From positions 22,246,767 to 22,310,766 of the forward strand of contig OZ037766.1 of the NCBI GenBank assembly GCA_964035545.1: a stretch of 64,000 nt of DNA, read 5' to 3'. The stretch is from Bugula neritina (Eukaryota > Bryozoa > Gymnolaemata > Cheilostomatida > Bugulidae). The position numbers and the translations under genes were made by a program. Below are positions 43,485 to 57,233 of this stretch, piece after piece. A model generated the notes under the pieces. It was not told where the DNA came from, did no database searches, and saw only the letters and a program-made list of their open reading frames with translations. Every line of letters begins with the position of its first letter. Position 1 is the first letter of the stretch.

Positions 43485-46265
43485 TCTATGATTTGTTGAC
43501 TTTGATTTTTATTTCGGTAGAGAGAATTAAGTTATTTATTTTACATACTAAATCAGTGATATGTTTTAACATTTTGTGGTTTGATTATCGTATAGCTAGT
43601 AATTTAAGTAATGTTGTTGATTAGCTCAAGCATTTCCTTTTGCAATGACCTCACTTAAACACATCTCTGCATTCTTAACGTATAACATAAATGCGTGTAT
43701 TTTCAGAATCTTTTAGTATAGAATATATTTTATATAACCAAGCTATCCTCTAGAGTTACTACATAGTTTTGCTATCTTTTTCTTAGCTGTCAAATTATCA
43801 GTTTTCAAGTAGATCATTTCTTTTGATGTTATTTTGTTGATTTCATCTTCTGAAGATGACAGCTGTTTAGCTTGTAACTTCACTATAAATCTGTTGTTTG
43901 GTGAAGAAAATGAAATGCTGGTTGTGTAGTTTTAACCCTAAAACATCAGCTTCACCATTGGTATGCCATCTTTTTTGTCACATAAACATGTAGTTAAAAG
44001 AATGTTGGTGAAAACCTTTGCTCGTGTTATTTTTTCTTTCTATGCAGTGTATACTTAATTAATTGATTTATTTTTGCGTAAAATAAACTTTCTAATTTAA
44101 AACCAATATTTTGAATCCACACTCTATAGAATCAATTGTTGATTAAGTTTCAGTTGTTTGAAAAAAAAATTAATTTAAAGCATGTTTTACTTCTAAATTA
44201 GGCACTTCTGCGGAGTCACTTTGAACATAACTGATTTTATTATGTGTCAGTTATATGTGTGGTGTCAACCAACCAACATTAGCAGCTAATGTGAATCTTG
44301 AATATTAAGTTTTGTAATATATTTTAATTCTTCCAGCAGTTTACCATGACTCCACTATGACTGCTAATTATATATTTTTATCTACTTTTGCTGTTACTAT
44401 TTCCTCTTGTAACCAATGGATACCTCTGGTTTATGTAAACACGTTTAATAATAAAACAGTGACAATAAAATATATTAAGTTAGTAGACTTATACCCTGTA
44501 AGTAGTGGTATAAATTAAGTGTGCAAACATTTTTAAGAGTTGAAACTGACCAACTACTTCACCTCGTAGTTGTAATTTACTTGACAGCAAAGTTGAGTAG
44601 ATACTTATCCATTATACAATCAGTCCCATAATAGTAGCTAACCAGTCCCACCACCTGCGCTGATAGGAAGTTAAATTTCAAGCTGGATATGCAACAGCTA
44701 TTGATTTGTTTATAGTTTACGGTATGGTGTTGGCCTGAACACATTTGAATGAACACAGCAGACTAATCAGATGGCTCATAGCAGAAACTATAAGTGGTTA
44801 ACAATATTATTTCCAGTAGTTGTTGCTTACAAGTATCAAAGCTAAAAGAGACAGCTGTCAATTTTCAGTTTGTCATCAATAAATTTAAGAACTTTGACTA
44901 ACTTCATACTTTTATGTCAGTTCGGTGTCAAGTAATATTGGCTAATTTGTCCTTTATGTTAACTTATTTCGACTGTCCATGAAGACTTAGAGAATTTAAT
45001 ACAAGCTGTTCTTTTTACTGTACTATCAGTGTAACTCTGCTATGTTTGTACTATTATGTTGAGAGTTATTGGAAGCCTCTTTTGAGTTTAAAAAATGAAA
45101 ATATTTGCATGCAGCATGCACTAAACCAAAGAAAACTGATATATGTATTTAAATGTAATGGATTGTGTGCATGTTGCATTAGTAATCATGCATCCTATCA
45201 GAAAAATTGTAAAATAGTATCGAGTTGATATTAAGTGTCTTTAAGAGTTGTGTAGATTAGAATAGCCAGTTGCAAATTGCCTTCCATTAAGTTTTGTAAC
45301 ATTAAAAAGTTATGAAAAATCTAATATGCAATAGAAATATACATAGTCAAGCATCATTTTTAAAGTTGAATCGGTCTTTACTTGCTTGGGTACTTTATTG
45401 TGTATCGGGAAAGTGTTACCTGCTTTATGGAAAACTAAGAAAGGTGTTTTGAGAGGCATTAATCAAAGGGGGATCTAAAAGTCTGTTGTTGAAAATGATT
45501 TACTAGGGTTAGTTATGCTACAGTAAAATAGTTGTATTGTAAACTTTTTAATCTCCGGGTAATTAAATTGTTTCTTTTTGAGTATTAGTTTATTATTTTT
45601 AATTTTCAGTTGCATTTAAGCATAAACCAGAGCTCAATCTTTCTTCTCTATAATATTTTGCTCAAAGGTTTCATTTATTTCTTTTAGATGATGTTTTTGT
45701 AAACTTGAAATGTAGTTGACAATTCTGTTGAAAAGGACTCGTATCCTCAATGAGTTGGTGCAAATAGGTGGACATGCATATTTCTAAATCCAATTTACAA
45801 GCCTTATACTTGCACAAGTCATTGTTTGAACAATGCTCTGCACTAATTACTACTGATGCTAATATTAATTATTTATTAGTTAGCCTTATAAATAGGTTTA
45901 TATCTTATCAACTATAGGATATAGTTTAGAGAGTTGCTTATTAATATCCTTTTCTAAAGGGAACTGTTAGTAAAATATCTCAAGATTGATAGAGCCAATT
46001 GCAATATTGGAGATCAATTGCTTTTCTTACTAATTTTAATTATAGGAAAATTGATACACACATTTGATACTTTCCATTAACGTCAGCTGTAGAATTCAGA
46101 CGAGTAGAAGGCAGCACGTGTGAGAGATAATCTGCATAACTTAATTCATGTAATCTGCATAGAATAAATTTACGTACAAATTTGCTGCATGCATAGTTCA
46201 TCTATCTACAAGCATTTAAGTGACAGCTGTATATACTAGTGTATGTCTATGTATATACATGTGGG

Positions 46266-46271
46266 TTTATT
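46266..46271 (-). other. Candidate poly(A) signal AATAAA for the GPCR gene
   Basis: TTTATT on the plus strand reads AATAAA on the minus strand, only ~34 bases after the GPCR stop codon. A very short 3' UTR would result; other signals further down cannot be excluded. Confidence 0.4.
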
Positions 46272-46304
46272 GTATATAATAAAGCCATATATTATTTTTT
46301 GTAT

Positions 46305-49300
46305 TTAGAGTCCAGATAAGTTTACCGATGTTGTGATGTTGCCGTTTTGTTGCAATGATGGATCCCAACTTTTTACCGCCAAATACTCTGAGCTTAACAT
46401 TTCCTTGCTGTTTGGCGCTAAACCTTTTTGTACTGACGGTTTTTTCACTGTGATCTTTCGAATATTTTCCATGCAACAAAACATTTGCTTTAATTCAAGT
46501 CTAAATCTTCTTCCTGTCACGCAGTAGAGAAAGAAATTAATGGAATGGTTAAGATAAAGTAAAAGAGTTACGATTCCATCTGTTAGCTCCAATTTAGCCA
46601 GCTTATCTGCCTCCACTCTACCATAAGCAAATAAAGATGATTTTTGAAACATCGTAAACACGAAGACTGGAGTTGCGATGACCATGAAATAAATAGTTAT
46701 GGAAAGCAGCATGATAGTCATTGAATTTGCCTGTCTGGAGACGCTGCCAAATGATGCATTGCTCAGTTTCTTTTGCTTTGCTGACTTTTTCAGCTTCCAC
46801 AAGCGCTTTATTATAAATATGTTTAATATCAGCATTACTAGGAATGGGAAGATGCTATACCACAGCATCGACAACCAGCCTTGATGAACATTCCAGAAGT
46901 ATCGTGATTGACTCGATGTGTAGCCACAGTTAACTATACTGCTGTCAGTCTGATTCACATCATTTGGATCTTCCCAGTTCTTACCTCTTGTCCAGAATAC
47001 ATGCATGTTAAAGACAACCTGTATCGATAACAACAGACCTATAATTTTAAAGGCAACTCGTGCTGGCTTTATTAGTCGGTGTTTTGTTGGTCGACAAACT
47101 GCTAGGTATCTCTCAATCGTGATTATGGCCAGCAGCCAGGCCGATGTGTCCAAAGATAAATATAAAACAAACAGTTGGATCTTACAAGATGCTTGTGAAA
47201 GAGTTCTCACATCTACCTGCAAACAAAGAAATTTATAGTTTTTTTAACTGAACAAATTTTTATTTCAGCAAAAGGGTTTAATGATTTTAATTTGATAAAA
47301 AAACGTTAGTTGAACACTTCTCTAACTTAGTGGCCAAAATGAAACCAAATAACATCATTGAATTTATTTTAGGCTGTAAGACCTTACAATTATTGATTGT
47401 AAGTTGAGGCCTTCTGTTCAGACTATCTACTACAGTTGCTAATGTGCAGTGAAACTCTCACTATAACTATGCATGACTGACTACCAATACATCAGTATTC
47501 ATTTCTATTATTGTATAAGTTCAGCTACTGCTTCAGCTACATTTTTGAACAAGTTGTCATGCCTATCAACATGTTGTGCAGGTATACATAAATACAATAA
47601 GATTCCATACACAAGTATTTGTTTGACCTACATCAAAAGATAATGATTATTATAATACATATCATAAAAATATAGCTTAGAAAATAATTTCCGTTGCATA
47701 AGAGTTGAAACAGGTGTTTGAAGTGAAATGTCTTTTTGAATAAAATTTATTGAATGTAAACTCTACGTCTTAATTTTAGTGCACTGTTTAGTTCAAATAG
47801 GCAGTGGCTACTAGTTACACCAACACATACTTCCTATATGTGACTGTACTTCGCAAAATTCTGGATTCAAGAATTGATAACGTTTTTATGAATTGGTACT
47901 TATAGAGGAAAATGCACTACAGCTACTTTGAACCGCTATTATAAAATATTGCAAGCATTTGCTACAATACTACTAGAGCAAGCGCTTGTGGCAATATGCT
48001 GCAGGTGTTACAACTGACATACATTGCTAGTGACAGTCTTAAGCATAACAGGTACTTGAAGCAATATATTACATGCAGTACTTGTTACAATGCATTTTTG
48101 ACAGTTTAATTAATTACAGCACCTGTGATGACACATCATTTAAAGTTCAAAATAGTTTGATTCCTTTTTCTCTGTTATGTAATCAACTATATACTTTTTC
48201 AGCTGTTATTAACGATACTTTTGCTATTTACACTAATATGATAAGGATTTTGTTAAGCCACCACACTACAAGTATTTATGCACATAAATATAATATACAG
48301 TGAAAAGATTATATAACAAACTATTTGCTTGGTAACAATGGTAAGTCTAAATAACATAATATGTTTACGGTTTTTCAATATTATGTAATAGGATTCTACA
48401 AGGGATGAAATGCAGTAGGCTACATTATAATTCATGACACAAGCAGGGTTCGGCTAGTGGTGTATTAGCTGAGGTATTAAACTACTCTGCAATCCAAACA
48501 TCACAGACAAAAGTCTCTGATATGGTTGAATATTCAACTCCTATGCCTGCCATTACAAAACTACATACTCTGTGCACATTTGCTAAACATGTATATCTAT
48601 TAAACTTACTGTTGAATGCTGATTGGCATTAAAAGTAATTATTTGCAAATGTTCATTTGATGAAAAACTTAGTTGAATGTAATTTCTAGCAAGTTGAGTT
48701 ATGCTGGTTAGTTAGAGAAACTTAACACAAGTTTCTGCACTCTTTTACTTCTAACTTCATAAGGCAGTGTTGCTCATCAAACTTAACACAGTTAGTGTCA
48801 GCCATAGAAGGCCACATAACTCTACAGTATAATCTATAGTTGGTATTGTAAGATCAGTTACAGTTAGTACGTGGTAAATTTTGATACAATTTTGGGATGG
48901 GGAATTACAACAGATACTTATATAAGTGATGATGGGTGTATGTAGAGTTCAATGGCGGTGTTTTTCACGCACACAAATATATTTCATTAAAGCAAGTTAA
49001 TGATTTATCCGGAGAAAAGTTTTGTTAGACTTATCTTAACCCAACCCCCTAGTCCATATTTTTCTACTGTGAAATCAATTTTTGTAATTAGATTATGTGC
49101 TAGCTGGAAGCATTTGTGTGTTTGAACCCCAAGTTCAGTTAGTTAATTTGATCCTCATGCTTTAATTGACATAATGAAATGGTAGTAAAACAATTTGCTT
49201 TTGTTATCAGTTTCTATTTGATATAATCTGTGGGTTGTAATATATTGCTATAATAACAAGCTAGAATACTGTATTATGTAATAGGAATAAAAATGTAGCA

Positions 49301-49856
49301 ATTACACTAATTAATTACTTACCTAGCTTTTCCAAAGCCTAAATTAGCTAAATTAATTGAGTAAACACTCCAATTAAATAGTTACTTTACATACTCAGTA
49401 GCATGTGTTGGTGCAGCACAACTTGTAGGTCAGCCACTTTTCAAAGAGTAGTTTTGCTTTAAATACTACAGATTCATTTTTATTACTATATTTATAAAAA
49501 AATTACTTGATTACAAAAAAATTGTTGAGGTAACTATATTCTTAGAAAATCAATAACTTACTTACATCAAAAGCTTTTATAATGAAATGCCGGGATAATC
49601 CAGTTACGCTGCTTACGGAATCACAAATGGCTAATGCCGCAATGAAAATTGCAGTTGCAGTGTTTCTCAACTTTGGTCTCATCATAACCGACAGTGTCAG
49701 TGCGTTTCCTGTTAGGGATATGAAGACGAGTAAAGGACATCCTATAAGTAAGATGTATTTCTCTATCCGACAGTCTATGTATATGGTAGAGCATTCCTGT
49801 AGCTCTGGTAGGAAGTTCTGACCCACTAGAATCCCTTTACCTCTAGAGAATGCCAT
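46305..49856 (-). CDS. Class A (rhodopsin-like) GPCR, probable neuropeptide receptor
   Basis: Seven-transmembrane receptor in two minus-strand exons, 49566-49856 and 46305-47216, joined in phase (400 aa). TM1 has the conserved GN (residues 50-51) and TM2 has LAICD. A conserved Cys precedes TM3 (C108), with a likely disulfide partner C194. The DRY equivalent is ERY (132-134). TM6 lacks the usual CWxP, and TM7 reads NHSINFFLY in place of NPxxY. The intracellular tail is Cys- and Ser-rich. The N-H-S-x-N-F-x-L-Y ending with TGRRFR is common in FMRFamide-receptor-like and orphan peptide receptors of protostomes. The ligand cannot be read from sequence. I chose the Met of MAFSRGKG as start; another Met lies 10 codons upstream. 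The intron is 2.3 kb, and untranslated 5' exons may exist. Confidence 0.9.
47217..49565 (-). other. Single 2.3-kb intron of the GPCR gene
   Basis: The donor is GTAAGT at 49565 and the acceptor AG is at 47218-47217. No nested gene, strong repeat or transposon was seen. Confidence 0.6.
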
Positions 49857-52506
49857 CAGTCTATATTTCTGCACAAACATACACAAAGCACTATAAAACC
49901 TTTGCTCTCTCTTTGCGTGCTAACTCTACCAGGTTACGCTTTGAAATGTAACTGCCCTGTTACTAGTATATAATTATAACTGCCTTAGAGTGACCTTCAT
50001 TTTGATTGGCTTATTGAATAAAAAACCAACAGACATTGGAGAATGCTTTTTTACTTAATTAGCAGCTATCTTGAAAGTGTTTAATGTATATAATGCATGT
50101 GCCGTATAACCTACTATCCTTTGTTTATCCAGTACCACTTGAAATGAAAAATATCCAACGGATAATTGCTAAGGAATGAAATGTTACGTTATGGCTAATT
50201 TATTATAGTAATTTATTGACTACATATATGAGAGGCTGCTTATGTTACATGTACTATACTAAACGTTGTTATGGGCTATAAAACTGATAAATGGAAAAAA
50301 GCAAAGCATATTTATATGTAAAGAGCAATTTGTAGTAGCCACCATTTTATAGTTCATATTTTGCTGCACATAATGCATGTATTTATCAAAAAATATTCAA
50401 CATGAATTATAAGAAATGCACATAAGTTCTTGCAATTCAAACTGCAATAAATTAATTATTCAATTAAATATCTCCCAACAACGAGCTGATACAATGCAAA
50501 TTGCCAGCAACAATGGAACGAGTTAACATGTTTATAGAACAATATCAATTAACAACGAAGTTTGTTAGTTCTTTGAATAAGCAAGTTACAAGGCAAAGTA
50601 TTTCTTACCAGCAAGTATTACTATTTCAGCAAATGAGTAAGTTGTTAGTTTCCTAATTCTTTATAAATACTAGCCTGTATATTGAAACATTATTATATTG
50701 AATAATAGCACACTAGTTATTTCACATCCCAATCATGGCTTTATTTTGAAAAACCCAAAAGTTTAAAAAGTTATTAACAACAACATTTTAATGATTATTT
50801 GATGCAAATCTTTAATAATATAAAAACAATATTGACAGAATTGAACCCACAAACTTGCAATGTTTGGTGCTATATAGCTAATTAAACTATTAACTGGGAG
50901 TTTATTTGAGATTTTGAATGACTAGTGTTGAGTCATAGTTTGTGATTAAGTTTAAAAAGTATGAATTAACAAAAACTGTAATGGATGTAATTTTTGAGTT
51001 TTGAATTGACAGCATTTGAATAAATCATTAATAGCCTTACCGGAACCATTATTAAGGAGTCCTAGGTATAAGAGAGAGTTGCTTTCTATAAATTCATTAG
51101 ATTGTTTCAGAGTAGATGTAAACTGGCAGTATGCACAGCGAATCTAATTATAGAAATGCCAGTCCTTATACTGGTACTCTTTTCAAAGTATATGCCAAAT
51201 TGGACAAGCCTTGTTTCACACAATTTTCTCAGTGAAAATAACTGCTTATATAATGGCAGACAACTCTTGGAATGCTAAGACTGAGCCTGACATCATATGC
51301 TATAATATGTATCTTGTTGGTTAAAGCCAGCAGTTGTAGCAGCATGTATGGTGGTAGTAGGCTCTTAGGTATGCAGATGGGATGTTGTATGAATCATGTT
51401 ATTTGCAGGTGTAAGGAGAGAGCTAACGTCATCGTTTAGCTCAGGGCGTCTTCACAGTATTTTGATGGACTAATATTATTCACGGATTAATAAATATTCA
51501 TGATACATAAATATTAGCACATCTTAATTATTGTTGGTAACTCAAAGCTGCAATATTAATCTATAGAAGTGTAAACATTTCATAGGCTGAGCTACAACTA
51601 TCACTGGTATATTATTACATAAACCAATTAACAGCTAATAGCTATACTAATTTTACTTAATAACTAATAGTACTGCATTATAATGTGATAAATTATTAAA
51701 CTAAGTACAGGCTACTATATTTAGAACTGCAGCAAACTTAGAACGTGATTTAAAAAATTGTAATAAATTTATAAAGTATTAGTTAGGCCAGTAGACTAAC
51801 CATAGGGTAAAAGGTCGTAGGACCAAAGTACCAATTGTGAGTCTAAGAAAGGGTGGTTGGCTGTAATTGCTTCTCGACTTCACACATTATATACTCGTGG
51901 AGCCAAGGCTCTCAGCGTCAGGGTCTTTGCAGGTAAGAACATTGTGCTGATAAACAATGTGCAGGTTTGTTTTTATCAAGAAAGTAATAAACTATTTATG
52001 ACAATGTCAACATAATTAACACTGTTGGTTGCATTACAAAATATTACTATCGGTAGAAACAACAAGCCTTATCCATGCCTTGCACAAACTATTGAATGCT
52101 GTTGTTTAAACAAAAAGATTTCCACATACATATCTACTGGGTGGTTTTGTAGTTTTGAAAAAAATTCACTACTTTTTTGGAAGAGGTTTTTGTCAAAACT
52201 TTCTATAAAAGTTGAGAAAATTAAACTTTTTGTTCTTAAAACCAAAGTCTACATAAAAACTAACAATATAATGTAGCTGTTATGACTTATTTGAATTTTT
52301 TGACAGTTTTTAAACTTATTTTATATTCTAAAACAGGTACATGCTGTTGTGCCAAATGCAGTGCTCCAAGACAATACTAATAGCTGCTCTTTATGAATGA
52401 AGCAACGGGTTAACATTAATCAGAAGTTGAGGTAAAGTTTCTATCTGACATATTGGTCTTAAAACAATTTTTACTTAAAGTCAGAAGTTAGGTAATTCCT
52501 ATATAA

Positions 52507-52590
52507 TAGGTATAATACATAATATAATATTATATAATTATACCTACAATCAACAGTAGACCTTATATAATATAATGTAAGGTCTACTGT
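52507..52590. repeat. Two adjacent small hairpins
   Basis: The first pairs AGGTATAAT (near 52508) with ATTATACCT (52537-52545). The second pairs ACAGTAGACCTTA (from 52553) with TAAGGTCTACTGT (to 52590). Confidence 0.7.
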
Positions 52591-54098
52591 GGATTGGTGC
52601 ATAAATCAATACAATTAAGTACCATACTATATGTAAATATAATACAGCTAGGGGGCAGAATGAATACTTTCTCACACAAGCTTGATCAACGTAAATTCAA
52701 TCATCTTAGGACACTGTAGTTTTACGGAAATTATCAATCAGAACTGCATTATCAGTATCTATTATGGTTATATCCATTGTATATATTTATGCTCATTGGA
52801 TATTGTATCACACGCATGCCTCCCAAGACTGTCACTCATATAGTAGTGTTTGATATAGCTGCATGGCTGTTTACTTGTACATTTTGTGTGTTTTTATGAT
52901 GTAGGTGTGTTATGAAACCTTGTTTGAACAGTACGTTATCTCTAGCAAATATTTGTAAAATGATAAGCGGCTTGTTTGTGAAATAAAAGATTGAAGCTTT
53001 AAATCAAAACATCAAAACTAAGCAAAACAGAAGTTTACATTTTTATATTTAAACTGGCCATATTGTTTTCAGGACAAGACAGGACAGGACAGATCGGAAA
53101 TAGGTGAGGATGTGGGAGCATAGAAGAGGATATATTGTTTCCAGCTTGCCAAGTTGTTATGAGCAGTTTATCCTGTAGTACTAGGGGCAGCATTGATTGT
53201 TTATTCAATGGGCTTTTGATAAATTGTTAAGTCTCTATTCCAAGAATTTAGTTTAGCTGTGAAAATGTTGGTGCATTTTGAGTAATAAAAGTGCTTGAGT
53301 TATCAGCAAAGGCTTTAAAATTTTAATTTGCTTGAGATAATTCTCAAAAGAGTTTTTGTCTAATGAGAGTGCTAAATATAAAAACAATAAAACAGAAGGT
53401 ATGATACAATCTGATGTTTTATTAATGAAACAGCTACAAGATATAGAATTATATTGAACACGAATAAGTTGTGTGAACCCTTAGGGGATATGGAAGGAGG
53501 AAATGATTGCAAACAACAGATACCCACAAGAGAGTGTGAATCTTGTATTTTAATATAATATTCCGTTGATAAAGGAACTCTAATATTTAACGAATAGAAA
53601 CAGTCGTACAAAAAGAGAGATATAAACAGTGAGGTCCTATAGGAATAGTGTAGATAGGAAAATAAACTAGACCAGAATGACAGAAACCATACACTATGAG
53701 AAGAAGCTGGTAACATGAGTTGAATGAAATAGAATGAGCAGCCACCAATATTGTATAAAAGCATTGCCCGTATAAGAACATAAGAAAGTGAGACTGACGT
53801 AGCAGCAGAATTAACAGGGACATGTCATTGAGTGATGTTGAAAGATGAGGGTAGATGAAACAGTAATGAAGATACTAGTGAAATACTTAAGATGAGAAGT
53901 GTCTGAGAAAGATGTAGTCGGAAAGGCTGGTATGGCTCAGGTATGTGAGAACAAACAGAGAAAAACATTGACTCATTAGGAAAGCTTTGCGAATGACAGT
54001 CCTGGGAGGGAAGGAAAGATAGTAACCAAAAAGATGGTGGAGTAGCAGCTAATTAGAGATAATAACAGATCAAGAATAGTTGAAAAATTTTTTTACAG

Positions 54099-54240
54099 GC
54101 CGAAGCAACGGCAACATCAGTAGCAGCAGTAGCAGCAACTGATACATCAGTGGCAGCAGCAGCAGCAGCAGTAGCAGCAATAGCAGCAGTAGCAGCAGAA
54201 GCAGTAGCAGCAACTGATATAAAATTATATCATTTTTAAC
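54099..54240 (+). repeat. GCA/GTA triplet tract, possibly an exon encoding an Ala-rich peptide
   Basis: Interrupted (GCA)n with GTA, ATA and ACT triplets covers about 54105-54220. It is preceded by a good acceptor-like sequence (AAATTTTTTTACAG, AG at 54097-54098). From there one frame reads an Ala/Val-rich peptide (AEATATSVAAVAATD...) of about 46 residues to a TAA. No homology was recognised and no upstream exon was found, so it may simply be a microsatellite. Confidence 0.35.
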
Positions 54241-55515
54241 AGTATAGGGTGTTATAGACCATTACAGATTAACTGCTCTATATATTTATACACACAGTCT
54301 ATACATATTATATTGATGTGTTACATGGTATGTGTGAAAGTATATATACAAATAATGCATATGCCTCTACATCGGCTTTGGCATCAAAATGAACACTTTT
54401 AGTGTACAGTTTGCACAAGCTGCAGTAAGCATTATTAATATATTCAACTCCTAAATATACATTTATATGTATAATAATTATTATATATAAATATTATATA
54501 AATATGTAACTAGGTTGTGGCTTATTCATGAATATTGCAACAATTGGTAATGAGAAATATTGGAATTTATTTCCCCCTTTAGCATGATTATAGAAAAACA
54601 TGCGGGTGAATGATGAATCAATATAGTAGTCCTGTGTTTTCTTAGCCAAAAGTTTTTGTTTAGTGATAGAAATATTTAGTAAAATTTATATTTTAGTTAT
54701 TATTATGAGGTAAAAGATAACACTGGTATGGGCCCACAATAGGCAAGTATATTTCATTTGCTTGGAGTAGCTTACTTGCCTGTTGTTTATAGTTGTTAAC
54801 TTATTCCGATAAGTTCCCAGCCACTACGTTTCCAGGCTTCGCAAGTTAATCCATTAATCCATTCACATAGTGCAAAATAATGAAAATGCAATGAAAAAAT
54901 TTGATTCATTGAAATTCAACAGCTTTTTATATAAGAGCATTCGAACCACCTTATTGTGTTCAGTGCAAACATTTAATTTTTGATATGCTGTAGATTTTAA
55001 AATTTAAATGGGCAGTAAAATAGATCACGGCTTGCCATATGTATAACGTGTTGGTAAAGTAAAGCAAATAATCAAAAGATACGAGCTACTGTTGAAAGTT
55101 GTGACTCAGTTATGTCGGTCTTAATTGAATAGATAACTCCGACAACTTGTAATGAAAGAGAAGACAACTTTCAATATTTGTGTAGATAATATTCATTACA
55201 GCATTGCAAAAAGATTGTTACTCAGTGAAGAATATAATGTTTTCAAGAGGCTATCACTACGTTTCCAAGCTTGCATTATGGGAATGGATTTGTCATTCAA
55301 TGTTTGGTAACCGTTGCATCAAGTGAACCCACAACCTTAAGTTAATGCAAACCGAAATCACAAATTCATCCATTAGCATAATGCAATGGAATAGAAACGC
55401 AGTGTATACAATGATACGGGCAGTAGTTTAATTTTTGCAGTCCTTTCTGTTACATGTTGAAGAAATATGTAGTTTGAATATTCCTTGATTTGAGGCGACT
55501 GCATGGTGTCGATTC

Positions 55516-55735
55516 GGTAAAAATTACACAGGTAAAAATGGCACAAACGGAAAGGTAGGAAAAAGGGGCACATTTTCAATATTGGGGTTTGGGGGTGGGA
55601 GTTTGGGGTCGGGGGTTTGGGTGGGGGGTTTTGAGGTTTGAGTTTGAAGGTGGGGTTTGGGAAAGTTTAACATCAGTGTGCCAATTTTACCTACTTTTTC
55701 ATTTGTGCCACTTTTACCTGTGCTATTTTTGCCTA
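55516..55735. repeat. Foldback with a G-rich, quadruplex-capable loop
   Basis: The left arm (core 55527-55572, CACAGGTAAAAATGGCACAAA...) is the imperfect reverse complement of the right arm (core 55677-55722, ...TTTGTGCCACTTTTACCTGTG). The ~100-bp loop has many runs of three or more G on the plus strand (about 55583-55660) with T/A spacers. Outer flanks also pair weakly. Confidence 0.82.
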
Positions 55736-57233
55736 AAATCAAACTGCATAGTTCATTTATTAGTGCTGTTAATTTATTATTATTATTGATTTAGTATATT
55801 ATAATATTGTTATATATTGATAACACAAATATTCTGAGAAATTTACTATGAAATAAGTTGAAAAATTAGGCATATATCAATGCAGGTGTAACCCAAGAGG
55901 ACTTGAAAATTTATACACATTTTAATTGTCTATGCATATTCTAAAGCAGATAAAACTATGTTTAGCTGCAGCACATATTATATTACACTCTAGTAATGAA
56001 GATGATCATATCTTTGTGAGTTTGTTACATGGTGAAGTATACTGTGAATGTGAAGTTTTAATATTTGATGCTCTTAATTATGTAATACTCTATATATCTA
56101 CAAAACAAAATGAAATTTTCTCGGCATATACGGAAACTGTTTGATGGATGCAGGTTATACAACGAGGCAGTATTAGATGTTTTTAGATAAATTTATAGCA
56201 CTATGCAAATATAGAGAAGGATAATGACTCATCGAGATTAAATAAATCAATTCTTGCTGGTGATATGTTTGGACAACTTGAGAAAAATAAAAGACAAGTG
56301 TCATCTTTACCATAGAGGAAAGCATTTTATATTAACCTACATCTTATACAACTAACCTATTTGAATGCATAATTGTAGCATCTTTGTCACAACCAGTGTG
56401 ATGGTTTGAGACATAATCATGGTTGTAATTGCAGCTATTTTCAAGGCATCATCACAACTTAATGTTTACAACATTTGCCTATAATGACTGTGTTTTTAAA
56501 GTAATTAGAACTTTAGCTTTCCTAGATGTGACCATAAAGTTCCACGTTCTACCTGCAGTCTGCTGAACATAAATATTTATAGAAACTAGCAAAAAATAAA
56601 ATAACCGAATGTAGCCTCAAGTTTATAAAACTTGAGAATTTAGGCTAATATATGCTGACACAAGAAATAAGTTTGCCATTAGCATTAGCCATGATTTTGT
56701 TAATTAATTAAACTTTTTAGATTATTTATCTTTCATAACAAAATTGATTTTAATATTTTATAAATGTACTGTAGTTTAACTGTATTATATTTCAATATAG
56801 CTCCATAAACCCTGTGTACAATTTATAAATGATAGAATAGATAGAATAGAAAAATAAAAAATATAACTTAAAGGATTTCTGTTACCCAGCACTTGGGCCT
56901 TCTAAGTAGACTGTATTTGTTCTGCCACTTTTGTGTGTTGAAAAACTATTTTTTACCCCACGGGAAAAAGTAGAGAGACAAAAATTTTTAAAAACTGTGT
57001 CATTGAAGTACATCTTTACACTGAAAGCTAACTTTTAATGCACATACTTCTAAGCTATAACTTTGACAAGCTCAACATTTTCTTACGGCATTAAAAATAC
57101 CAAGTTAACAGTAAAGTAGAAAACTAATGAAATAATAAAATAAAATAAGTTTTTTAAATTGAAATGAACTACCACATTTAATTGTTTTTGACCCATTATA
57201 CCCAAACAGGACAAAGTGGAGATAGGTAAGAAT

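Larger units (their letters stand above)
43147..46304. other. Intergenic interval between the 3' ends of the ORP and GPCR genes
   Basis: The two genes converge here, so it contains two 3' UTRs. No coding exon was recognised. It is AT-rich without strong repeats. Confidence 0.65.
49857..57233. other. 7.4-kb interval without a supported gene
   Basis: Lies upstream of the GPCR and downstream of the FoxQ2-like gene. It holds two adjacent hairpins (52507-52590), a purine-rich stretch at about 53.4-54.1 kb followed by a GCA/GTA triplet tract, and a G-rich foldback (55516-55735). The open frames in it look like low-complexity or antisense artefacts. It may contain regulatory DNA or a non-coding transcript. 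Confidence 0.6.

Noticed and set aside
53372-53764. 130-residue minus-strand open frame with hydrophobic composition
   Set aside because: It is the antisense of a purine-rich tract, has no recognisable motif and lacks splice or start context. Leu/Phe/Ser richness follows from composition.
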